In this document: piece after piece, positions 10,047-18,649 of the stretch
How the letters are laid out: each line of letters begins with the position of its first letter
Position numbering within the stretch: position 1 is the stretch's first letter
The notes under the pieces: model-generated
Told to the model about the DNA's origin: nothing
The model's input: the letters and a program-made list of their open reading frames with translations, nothing else
Database searches by the model: none
Program-made: the position numbers and the translations under genes
Source: Cristatella mucedo
Lineage: Eukaryota > Bryozoa > Phylactolaemata > Cristatellidae
Length of the DNA stretch: 40,000 nucleotides
Reading direction: 5' to 3'
Assembly: GCA_009760855.2 (NCBI GenBank)
Contig: WPIO01000106.1
Location: 655,001 to 695,000 of the forward strand

Positions 10047-10721
10047 GGCATCGCATCAGACTAGGCATCGCATCGGACTAGACAGGCATCGCATCAGACT
10101 AGGCATCGCATCGGACTAGGCATCGCATCATCGGACTAGGCATCGCATCAGACTAGGCATCGCTAGGCATCGACTAGGCATCGCATCGCATCGCACGGAC
10201 TAGGCATCGCATCGGACTAGGCATCGCATCGGACTAGGCATCGCATCAGACTAGGCATCGCATCAGACTAGGCATCGCATCCAGCTAGGCATCGCATCGG
10301 ACTAGGCATCGCATCGGACTAGGCATCGCATCGGACTAGGCATCGCATCAGACTAGGCATCGCATCGGACTAGGCATCGCATCAGACTAGGCATCGCATC
10401 AGACTAGGCATCGCATCGGACTAGGCATCGCATCGGACTAGGCATCGCATCGGACTAGGCATCGCATCGGACTAGGCATCGCATCAGACTAGGCATCGCA
10501 TCGGACTAGGCATCGCATCAGACTAGGCATCGCATCAGACTAGGCATCGCATCAGACTAGGCATCGCATCAGACTAGGCATCGCATCAGACTAGGCATCG
10601 CATCAGACTAGGCATCGCATCGGACTAGGCATCGCATCGGACTAGGCATCGCATCAGACTAGGCATCGCATCAGACTAGGCATCGCATCAGACTAGGCAT
10701 CGCATCGGACTAGGCATCGCA
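10047..10721 (+). repeat. 17-bp minisatellite, about 40 units
   Basis: The unit is GGCATCGCATCGGACTA or its one-base variant with CAGACTA, repeated about 40 times with little other divergence. Irregular units occur near 10,120-10,200. A single unit also sits 50 bases upstream (9,978-9,994) inside the decayed LINE frame, where it reads L-G-I-A-S-D. The array therefore probably arose from LINE coding sequence. Units are contiguous with no spacers, so this is not a CRISPR array. Confidence 0.96.
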
Positions 10722-10910
10722 CCATACGTTCTTCTGATTCAAGTCGTTTAGCTGGGCATTTAGCCAACCTCCAATCTTTTTGAGACCAAACCGTATGCTC
10801 TCAAAGTGTGGAACTCGCTTCCGATTGACACGGACAACATGCCCGAACGTGACGACTTAAAAAAGTGACTAAAATCAGGGCTTTGCCGAATAGACGAGTT
10901 TCATTGTTCG

Positions 10911-11489
10911 ACTGAATAAAAATCCTTGAGACATTTTGATTTACATTTGATAAAATTTAATACATAAACCATAAGTAAGCAGTTAACTGCATGGAACTTT
11001 TGCATCATTCGCCAGTCTTGTCTAAACTTGAAATGGAACTACTTTATAGCTAAACTTATAAATTGCCACGTACAGTTCAGTTAACGCCAAATGCTCCGCC
11101 AGCTTTCAAAAGCAGCAACGTTCCACGTTGGCAGCCATTAAGGAAGCCCAAGGTTGCTTACGTGAAGATATCGTCAGTTTTGCGAGCCAAACCTTCGCTA
11201 CGTACGGTCAGCGGGTGTAGAGTGGGTTCAGAACAGGCGTCGCGTAGCCCCTATTCGGTATTCGGCCAGGCCGCTACTAATCGGCCGAATGCAGAATTAA
11301 CTATTTGGTCCGCCATTCAACCCCGAAGCGAATAAACGGGACCGTCCCGAAAATTCTGTCCGTGCTCGTTATGCCTGCTGGCGGTGCCGCTATCATTATG
11401 TAACTCTAATTTCCAGCCTTCGCAGGGTGCCGAGAAAGAGAGTTGCTTTTCTTCGGGACACTGGACAAATGTCTCATAATTATTAACAT
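10911..11489. other. Intergenic DNA, nothing recognised
   Basis: AT-richer sequence after the LINE C-terminus holds a 90-codon plus frame (11,063-11,335) without recognisable features. No RNA gene or repeat is evident. Confidence 0.35.
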
Positions 11490-12680
11490 TACTATTGTTG
11501 TTACCATGGCGTTGGACGGCGCGCGCGCCCCTTCGGATCGGTTCGAGGCGGCCACGGGGCCACGGGGCTCTGCACCGCCTCTCCCCCAGCCCCGCCAGAG
11601 CTGACACCGCGCTGCGAGGAGCTCCGCGGCTCCGCGGGCGGCAGCGACGAGTGCAAACGAGAGTGGACAGTCAGAGAGAGAGGAGGCAGAGTGCGTGGAG
11701 AGCGGAGTGCGAGAGCGGCACTCCGCGCGCTCTCGGTGACCCCCCCCCCCCTTCCCCCACCCGCTCTCGCCGAAGATCTGCGGCGGCGACCGCCGCCGCC
11801 GCTCGGAGGACCGCCGCCGCCGCCGCCGCCGCCGGTCAGCGGCCGAATAACAGGAAAGAAGGAAGGCCCGCCGTAGCCAACAGCCGGCCTTCCAAAAAGC
11901 CATTTGTTAGGCTTAGCACGGCCGGCGGCGCGACGCGGAGCGTAGCTCCTGGCAGGTGCGCGGCCTGGCTGGCGCGGCGGCGGCGGCGGTCACGCACGGT
12001 CGGCCGCCGTCATTGCCGTCGTTGCCACCGCCGGAGCCTGGAGCCGCGGCCGTTCGCGGTTTGTGGCGCACGCTAGTCCCCGCAGACGACCGGAATGAAA
12101 GCGCCGCGCACGCCGCCGCCGCAGCAGCAGCACAGCACGCGGTGGCAGCAGCGCAGCACCGGGCAGTCCATCAGTCACCGGCTTACGGAGCCGCCAAATT
12201 TGCAGGTACAAAGTCCACCGCTACAGACTACGAAGGCGGGCGGAAGGGAACGCTGCAGCCGGCCACCCACACCCCCGTGAGTGGGTGGGTGGGTGGTGGT
12301 GAGAGCGCACCCGCCGCCGTCGCTGCCTGCGCCGTGGCCTGCCACCATCAATCGAATCGCTTTTCGTCGACGCTCGAACGCCCGATCGTCGTCGTCGAGC
12401 CGTCGATACGACCGCCGCCGCTGCCATTCGCCGCCGCTGCCATTCGCCGCCGCTGCCATTCGCCGCCGGGAATCGATCTCACCATCCAGGCAGCGTCCGG
12501 TCGTGCGGAGCCGGAAAGGGCGGGCGGGGTTTGGGCTGCGTCGGAAGAGCCCTGGCTGGTAAAATGGCGGCTCTTCTTCCTTCTCGGCAACGAACGCTGC
12601 CGATCGACCGCAGCTGCGCCGGCCGAGCCACCGAGACAGCTGCGCCGGCGCGGAGATTGACTGGCCAGGAGGATTCTTTA
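11490..12680. other. CpG-rich block with CCG runs, no gene recognised
   Basis: GC/CpG-dense DNA contains a (CCG)n run at about 11,790-11,833, a C10 run near 11,741-11,750, and three copies of GCCATTCGCCGCCGCT at 12,424-12,470. Many overlapping frames on both strands (up to 234 codons) are alanine/arginine/proline-rich. It may be a CpG-island-like element. I see no bounded exon. Confidence 0.35.
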
Positions 12681-12840
12681 TTTAGGCGTTTGAGGCAAGG
12701 CACCTGTTCCACCTCGCGCCCCCTCCTAAGAAACCATCAGCAGCGCACACAGTTCTATACCAAAAAGTCAGATATCACGCAGCGCTGGCGCGGTAGCGCC
12801 GACTTCTCTCGAGTCATCGTTTCTCATTATTATCTCTTGA

Positions 12841-13222
12841 TCTTTCTCTCTAGTGCTCTCTGTCTTTGTCTGTCTCTGTTTTTGTCTCTATTTTCGTCTC
12901 TGCCTCTCTATGTCTCTCCTCCTCTCTCTGTCTCCGTCTCTCTGTCTCCGTCTCTCTCTCCGTTTCTCTGTCTCCGTCTCTCTCTCTCTCTGTCTCCGTC
13001 TCTCTCTCTCTGTCTCCGTCTCTCTCTCTCTCTCTGTCTCCGTCTCTCTCTCTCTCTCTGTCTCCGTCTCTCTCTCTCTCTCTCTCTGTCTCCGTCTCTC
13101 TCTCTCTCTGTCTCCGTCTCTCTCTCTCTCTCTCCGTCTCTCTGTCTCCGTCTCTCTCTCTCTCCATCTCTCTGTCTCCGTCTCTCTCTCTCTCTCTCCG
13201 TCTCTCTGTCTCTCTGTCTCGC
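12841..13222. repeat. (TC)n tract with CTCTGTCTCCG higher-order units
   Basis: Roughly 380 bases of CT dinucleotides are punctuated at intervals of about 20-28 bases by TGTCTCCGTC, giving a higher-order minisatellite. Long serine/leucine and arginine/glutamate/aspartate frames across it are artefacts. One strand is nearly all purine, so triplex (H-DNA) formation is possible. Confidence 0.95.
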
Positions 13223-13440
13223 TCACAGCCTTGATGCATATCAATTCGAGATCCTGACATCGGTACGAATCAAATAAGCAATATAATCTCTCTCAGCTTA
13301 GTAACCGTATTTTTGCGACAAAGCACACGATAGACTATTGGGCTCACAATAAAACGCAGAAAAAAGAGTATAAGTTAATCGAAGCTACAGCTAACAGAAT
13401 TGAGCTAGTATTAAGGATAGCCCCCTCCCAAGAAGCGAAG
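13223..13440. other. Unrecognised spacer
   Basis: AT-rich sequence between two tandem repeats, with no gene or element recognised. Confidence 0.35.
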
Positions 13441-13520
13441 AGAATTACCTCCTCTCTTCGAGAATTACCTCCTCTCTTCGAGAATTACCTCCTCTCTTCG
13501 AGAATTACCTCCTCTCTTCG
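13441..13520 (+). repeat. Exact 4 x 20-bp tandem repeat
   Basis: The unit AGAATTACCTCCTCTCTTCG occurs four times in perfect register with no differences between units. Identity across all copies suggests recent expansion or homogenisation. Confidence 0.98.
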
Positions 13521-13796
13521 GGTGCCTCCCTTCGAATGTCTCGTTATCATTATTAGTTCTTCCTTAGCGAAGGCGTAACGCGGCAAAAAATTGTCACTCG
13601 ACGCCGTCTCTTGTTGATCACCGAAAGTGATCATAATAATAACATTAATAACAATAATCGCGGTTGTTTGCGAAACATTATGGCTATATTAGCTGGTTGC
13701 CAGTGCTCGCGCTGACTAAATTAACCTTCGGCTCAGTAAAGATACCCTCTGGCAAAGACAAGTTGGTGCGACTAGACAGTTGGTCGCCCACTGAGT

Positions 13797-14091
13797 CTCG
13801 CGGCGGTCTCGCGGCGGTCTCGCGGCGGTCTCGCGGCGGTCTCGCGGCGGTCTCGCGGCGGTCTCGCGGCGGTCTCGCGGCGGTCTCGCGGCGGTCTCGC
13901 GGCGGTCTCGCGGCGGTCTCGCGGCGGTCTCGCGGCGGTCTCGCGGCGGTCTCGCGGCGGTCTCGCGGCGGTCTCGCGGCGGTCTCGCGGCGGTCTCGCG
14001 GCGGTCTCGCGGCGGTCTCGCGGCGGTCTCGCGGCGGTCTCGCGGCGGTCTCGCGGCGGTCTCGCGGCGGTCTCGCGGCGGTCTCGCGGCG
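13797..14091 (+). repeat. 11-bp GC-rich minisatellite, about 27 units
   Basis: The unit TCGCGGCGGTC is repeated about 27 times almost without change. Because 11 is not a multiple of three and the unit has no stop, all three plus frames read the same 11-residue cycle (S-R-G-G-L-A-A-V-S-R-R). The minus frames cycle through R-R-E-T-A-A-R-P-P-R-D. The 127-167 codon frames here are therefore repeat artefacts unless transcription is shown. Confidence 0.97.
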
Positions 14092-14399
14092 CGTCGCACG
14101 TGCTCGCCGCGTTCGCGAGCGCATTCCGCGGGCAGGTCCCGTCGTTAATCCAGCAGCGGTTAAATAAAAATGTACCCGCTGTATCTTCTGCGGCGAGTTG
14201 CTTTAATGGCGTCGCGACCTGCGACTAGCGAAGGCCTCGACGAGAATGTCCCACACTTCAACTAGAAAAATTGTAGTCATCCAGCGTATTCGTAAGTGGC
14301 TTCAATTGTGGCGCTCAACCGACTTGATGTGCCAATGAGCGGTCGCCGCCGGATACCCGCCGCTCCGGCGAAGCTCGGAGATGCGTATTACTTACGCTC
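14092..14399. other. Unrecognised spacer
   Basis: No gene is recognised between the 11-bp array and the next LINE fragment. Sequence is of mixed composition. Confidence 0.3.
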
Positions 14400-14690
14400 G
14401 GCTACTTCCGCTGCAGTTCAGCTACTTCCGCTGCTGCTGCCGACTGCGCTCGTTCTTCTCAGACGCTCTGAGCTGCTACTTTCATGCTGCTAACTCGCTC
14501 CGCTTCTCTCCTGACTCAGCTCTGCTTCTCACGCTCTCTTTGCTTCACGATATGAAGTCTGTTGGCTACCGTAAGCGCACCGAAAGTCGCTGAGTCGGCT
14601 TCGAGTGTTAGCAGGCTCCAAGAAAACTCGCCAGCCTCAAGCGTCCGCCCAGTCATCGTGGCTTTGTGAAGCTACAGACGGAGATGCCTT
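14400..14690 (+). mobile_element. LINE family 2, 3' UTR copy
   Basis: It shares with the 27.6 kb and 17.0 kb (reverse) copies the pieces GAGCTGCTACTTTCATGCT, CTGACTCAGCTCTGCTTCTC, ATGAAGTCTGTTGGCTACCG and a terminal GCTTTGTGAAGCTACAGACG with GAGATGC. Only 3' UTR is present. Directly downstream in the same orientation begins another LINE body. Confidence 0.7.
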
Positions 14691-14734
14691 AGCGTTACCC
14701 ACAAATAGGAATGCCCAACCGTCAAAAGGTGCTG

Positions 14735-15525
14735 CGAGGCCGGCATGTCTCCTCTCTCCACGAAATCTGGGCGTCCGGTTACAAAGTGACCACGTCACTA
14801 GAGACCACGCCTGTTCTACAGTCACCGGTTCTACAGTCACTGGTTCGCGTATTTCCAGCTATCGCAACTATCGCAAAAATTCTAGCCTGCATAGAAAAAG
14901 ATACCGCAGCCAAGCTGGACAATGCATTTGTGACATCACGTTTCGACCTGTGTAGCTCATTATTCAATCAGGCAGACTCTCACAGTTGGTGCAAAACTCT
15001 TCAGCTAGGCTTGCATGTATTGACCGTCAAAACTGCACCATTACCGCTAGTCTCGTAGACATGCTGCACAGGCTCCGTATCGAGCTCCGTATCTTTCGAT
15101 TTCAAGGTCTGCTTGTCGCTTACTTTCAGGTCTCTTCATTCTCTTGCTCCAGTCCAACTATCAAAATTACTTTCCAATCGGGCTAGACGCATCGTACCAT
15201 CGTAGCTCTTCTGACTCAAGTCGTTCAGCTGTACACCTAACCAACCTCAAATCCTTTGAAGACCGCGCCTTTAGCTCGTTACCTCCTAAAGCTACGAACC
15301 GGTTCTCGACTGACTCCAAGACATTTCAAAAGACGCTTAAACGCAACTGTTCCGCCTTCCAGCATTTGCTGGGTCCGTGCCAATTGTCCCACGGGTGCTT
15401 ACGCACGGTGCAGACGCTGAGCACGCACAAGGCACACCAGCTGACATGCTCCCTTTATCGTGCATATCTGAAATGCCTAGCAATAAATTTTGTTTTCTCA
15501 GGGTGCAATACAAATATTTTCTGAT
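14735..15525 (+). mobile_element. LINE RT C-terminal half with tail
   Basis: Frameshifted pieces follow LINE order. L-S-P-R-N-L-G-V-R-L-Q-S-D comes first, then I-A-T-I-A-K-I-L-A-C-I, D-N-A-F-V-T-S-R-F-D-L-C and L-V-Q-N-S-S-A-R-L-A. Further on are a region equivalent to F-E-D-R-A-F-S-S-L-P-P-K-A and a final F-Q-K-T-L-K-R. The 3' end carries a degenerate tail (ATGCCTAGCAATAAATTTTG, then TTCTCAGGGTGCAATACAAA). Several stops and frameshifts interrupt it, so it is an old inactive copy. Confidence 0.72.
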
Positions 15526-16434
15526 TTTCTCCTCCGCGTATAAGCTACACACTCGGAGGCAAGTGGTTCGATGTCGGGACGCTGCCGGTGCCGGCCCCGC
15601 CCCCGGGAGGGGGCGGAGCCGGCGCGTTAATCGTCGTCTCCGCCAGCGCCTCGGACTAATAAAGAAGTGCCTTTCGAGAGTTTGAAACCATTTGCTTTTT
15701 TTCTGGAGCTGCTCGCACGTGCATTCGCTGATAGACGGCTGCTCCCGTGAGCTTGGCCGTGACCGAGGCAAGCTGCACTCGCACGAGGAACGAATGCCGA
15801 ACTTCCATAGATATAGGCACGGATAGTCGTGGAAGCAAGCGGATGGACGTCCCACTACCGGTTCGATCTCGGCTTGACTGGTCTGGTCCAAATCAATCGA
15901 AAAGGTGGCAATAAAAAGATGGTGCTCTAATAAATACTTGCAGCAGCTGCCTGAACGGACAGCTGCTGCAAGAAGGGGTGGGGCGGGGTCAAGCAGCTTC
16001 CGGCTTCGCGATGCTCGCTTGGGACACCGACTCTCACTACGTACGTACGTACGCATGGCCGCCGCCGGTGGCCATCCTAAAAGAAGTGAACCCTTGGAAC
16101 GGCTTGGATTGTGGGATCGCTGGTGGCACCCGGTGCTTGTAGCACCGAACAGCTCATAGCTTGAGTTGCCCCCCCCCCAGCCCTTCAATGCAGAACGTCA
16201 TGCAGGGACGTACACCAACCAGCAGGTGCGTCTCGACGCCTGGTAGGGCTGTGTGTGCCCCCCCCCCCCCCCCCCCCCCCCGCTGACCCGCTGAACGATC
16301 GGCACTATTTTCGCCTACCGTGAAAATGGACGGATGCCGACGCGGATGGAGGCTTAGAGCACCGTTGAATTTCATAGGACAGTGGCCAAGGTGAGAGCGG
16401 ACACAGCTGCCCGTTAATTATTTTTAAATGGCAT
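15526..16434. other. Unrecognised DNA with GC hairpin and poly-C
   Basis: A GC-rich inverted repeat lies at 15,591-15,622 (14-base arms, one mismatch, GGGA loop). An (ACGT)n run sits near 16,037-16,053 and a 24-base poly-C at 16,258-16,281. A 283-codon minus frame (15,337-16,188) overlaps the preceding LINE on the other strand and has no domain I recognise. Confidence 0.4.
16258..16281 (+). repeat. Poly-C run (24 C)
   Basis: Twenty-four consecutive C residues. The complementary G run could form a quadruplex, and the length may be unreliable because homopolymers are error-prone in sequencing. Confidence 0.95.
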
Positions 16435-16474
16435 TTGGCTGCTGTCCAAGAGCTGGAGCGGCGCTGGTTTTCAC

Positions 16475-16620
16475 GCCTGTCAAACCTACTTGTCCAACCT
16501 ACGTGTCAAACCTACCTGTCAAACCTACGTGGCCAACTTACCAATCCAACAAACTACCTGTCAAACCGACTTGTCCAACCGACCTGTCCAACCAACCAGT
16601 CTAACCGACCTGACCTAGCG
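16475..16620 (+). repeat. Degenerate minisatellite of CCAACCTACCTGTCAAA type
   Basis: Units of about 13-17 bases built from ACCTACxTGTCAAACC and ACCGACxTGTCCAACC recur about nine times with substitutions and small indels. The two sub-types (CCTAC early, CCGAC late) are spatially separated. Confidence 0.85.
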
Positions 16621-16984
16621 CTGCCTACTGTTGCTATTTTTATCACCCTGTAGTTTCTGCAGAGTGTATCTGTACAAAGGCTCCGAACTCGGACACCGAG
16701 CCTTCTTCCGGCTTATCGCGGTGAGTGATGGCGGTGAGTCAATCGAGCTTGGCATCTTGGACTGTCAGATATCTATGAGTGCAGACTCTACAGTTAGTAA
16801 GTCGAGCATTCAGCCAAAAACTCCCAATAAGAACAATCGCTGGGTGACATCCACGCCAAACTCGTCAGTATAAAGCTTAGCAGCTCAGCGCTGTAGCTGA
16901 GCCCCAGACTTCTTTTGGCCAACTCTAAATCAGGCGAAGCTGCCGCGAAGCTACCATTTATCTAAGCGTCGCCGGAAGCGCTGA
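16621..16984. other. Unrecognised DNA
   Basis: Nothing recognised. An 80-codon frame is present but featureless. Confidence 0.3.
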
Positions 16985-17600
16985 TCCTTCTGTGATGTGT
17001 CTCCATCACTAACTCCACAAAGCCGCAAAGACTATGCGGATGTTACGCCGGAGAGTTTCAGCACGCATTCGGTAGCCAACAGACTTAATCTCAGGCAAAA
17101 CAAAGAGAAAGTGGGAAGCATAGCAGAGTCGGGAGAGCAGTTGAAGTAGTGAGTAGCATGGAAGTAGCAGCTCAGGACCGCTGGAAACGATGAGCCAGAG
17201 TCGGCAGCAGGAGAGTAGCTGTTGCTGCTTAAAGAATCGTGGAAGCGAGTTCCACAGTCTAGGACCTGCAGAGCTAAAGCTTCTGTCGCCAACGGTCTTT
17301 AAGCGGAGGAATGGAACAGTTGGTTTATCGTCCGTACAGGACCTGAGGGCACGAGGAGGCCGAAACTGGTGCAGCAGTTCAGCTAGGTACGGAGGAGCCA
17401 AGCCGTGGCCTTGGCCTTGTGGGTCAGCGTAAGAACTTTGCTCTGCATCCGTCGATCAACCGGCAGCCATCGTAGCTCTTTTAGCAAACAGGACACACGT
17501 GCTCGAGCTCAGAGCGTCAGTTGCGGCTTCTCTGGTGGGGTACGAGGCCCACGAGACCCACGTAGCACCCACGCGTAACAGCACCTCGTTGTAGCATTCC
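16985..17600 (-). mobile_element. LINE family 2, RT C-terminus plus 3' UTR
   Basis: The minus strand reads L-R-W-L-P-V-D-R-R-M and K-V-L-T-L-T-H-K-A at about 17,490-17,430. It then reads A-P-P-Y-L-A-E-L-L and V-G-D-R-S-F-S-S-A-G-P-R-L-W-N-S-L-P-R. These are the standard L2/CR1 C-terminal blocks. The 3' UTR with GGCTACCGAATGCGTGCTGA and GCTTTGTGGAGTTAGTGATG follows to 16,985. This copy links the family 2 3' UTR to RT coding sequence. It is 5'-truncated and has one frame change near 17,400. Confidence 0.85.
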
Positions 17601-18649
17601 CTCGTGGTCAGATTTTCAAACCAGCAGATGCTGACCCAGCTCAGCTACGGCCTAATAATGCTCGGTCACCCTCCTTGCCCTAAACCGTTCCATGTCCCAG
17701 ACCCCATAATGCCCAGAACCCCTCCATGTCCTAGAGCCACTGCATGACCCCTTGAAGCTTAGACTCGCCACCTGCAAGCTCAAAGTTAATCGGGCTATCC
17801 AAAACCTTCACAGGTTCAAAAACTAGTAACCCTGTGTGGCCCTAAAAACGACGTTTGGCTTAGAAGTAGACACACTCAAGAAAATTAGAGTAACCCGGGT
17901 CTCCATGTCGATGCAAGCACAACTATGCTCGTAGTTTCGTGACAGACGCTTGGCATTTAGTCCACGGCGGCGGCTGAGGTTTTAAGATTTCCGAAGGCAC
18001 CCCCAGCATACTGGAAACTGCTATATTTAATTTATTTTCATGTTCCTGTTATATTTGTGCGGGCAGTCGCGCACAGATCAAGACGGCTCAGGCAGATGCC
18101 GTTTATTACGGAAACTGGAACCGGGCCGCACGGTCAGCACGCTGGCTTAGAAGCAGCTGCTGCAAGTGGGTCCACTGTTCTCGCCCCAACTGCTTCCGCC
18201 GGACTGGTCCGCTGTCGCGGTACAGCAGACCCAACATTTCCCTAAGAGAACCTAATTTCCATCCAGGCGCTTTACGTATGCCGTAGTGCATGAGCCGGCA
18301 GCCTCGGTCGCAAGCACCATAACCCTGGGCTAAACCAAGTCGGCGCTATGCACATACATGATTTGACCAAATGCATGGGTTTGAGTGCTCTATTTAAAAC
18401 TACTGTTCTCGTGGAATCCCATAATAAGCAAGTGAACTCACTTTGTGTTCATAACTTTGAATTTTATTTTTTTTTTAACCTTATTTTATATTTTTAGTTT
18501 TAAATTGTTGTTCCCCTCATGCTTCGGAGATGTGCGATAGCAACAGAAATCTTACAAAATACAGTGGCTAAGTCTGCATCATACCTAGTGACCCTTGCCG
18601 TGATCTCAAAGTCTGCACCACGCCTAGCGACCCTTCCCGTAATCTAGAG
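17601..18649. other. Intergenic DNA, nothing recognised
   Basis: About 1 kb without a recognisable gene, RNA or repeat. It contains short CCCAGAxCCC-type repeats near 17,690-17,740 and an A/T-rich stretch at 18,440-18,510. Confidence 0.35.

Larger units (their letters stand above)
8958..10910 (+). mobile_element. L2-like LINE RT remnant split by three tandem repeats
   Basis: Frame-broken pieces of one RT occur in family order. RT motif A is F-D-I-L-A-A-F-D-T-I-D at about 9,010-9,045, followed by G-I-A-G-T-A-L-A-W. RT motif B-like G-V-N-Q-G with L-L-F-T-I-Y lies at about 9,397-9,445. L-A-D-V-R-D-K-H-N-L-G-F leads into Y-A-K-A at 9,600-9,611, where Y-A-D-D is expected. V-K-Y-A-Y-L-Q-L-R and D-F-C-N-S-L-L reach to about 9,975, and Y-A-L-K-V-W-N-S-L-P sits at about 10,788-10,817. 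Between the pieces are (TA)n, (CT)n and a 17-bp minisatellite. The catalytic motif is lost and stops are present, so the element is dead. The 5' half (endonuclease) is missing. Confidence 0.8.

Noticed and set aside
10047-10721. CRISPR-like regular repeat array
   Set aside because: Units are 17 bases and contiguous, with no unique spacers. The surroundings are a eukaryotic LINE with no cas genes.
12531-13277. 248-codon plus frame and 118-136-codon minus frames
   Set aside because: They are translations of the (TC)n/(TCTCCG)n tract.
13664-14167. 167-codon frame over the 11-bp array as a repeat protein gene
   Set aside because: All frames on both strands are open through the array because the unit lacks stops. 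No start context, splice signal or conserved flank supports a protein.
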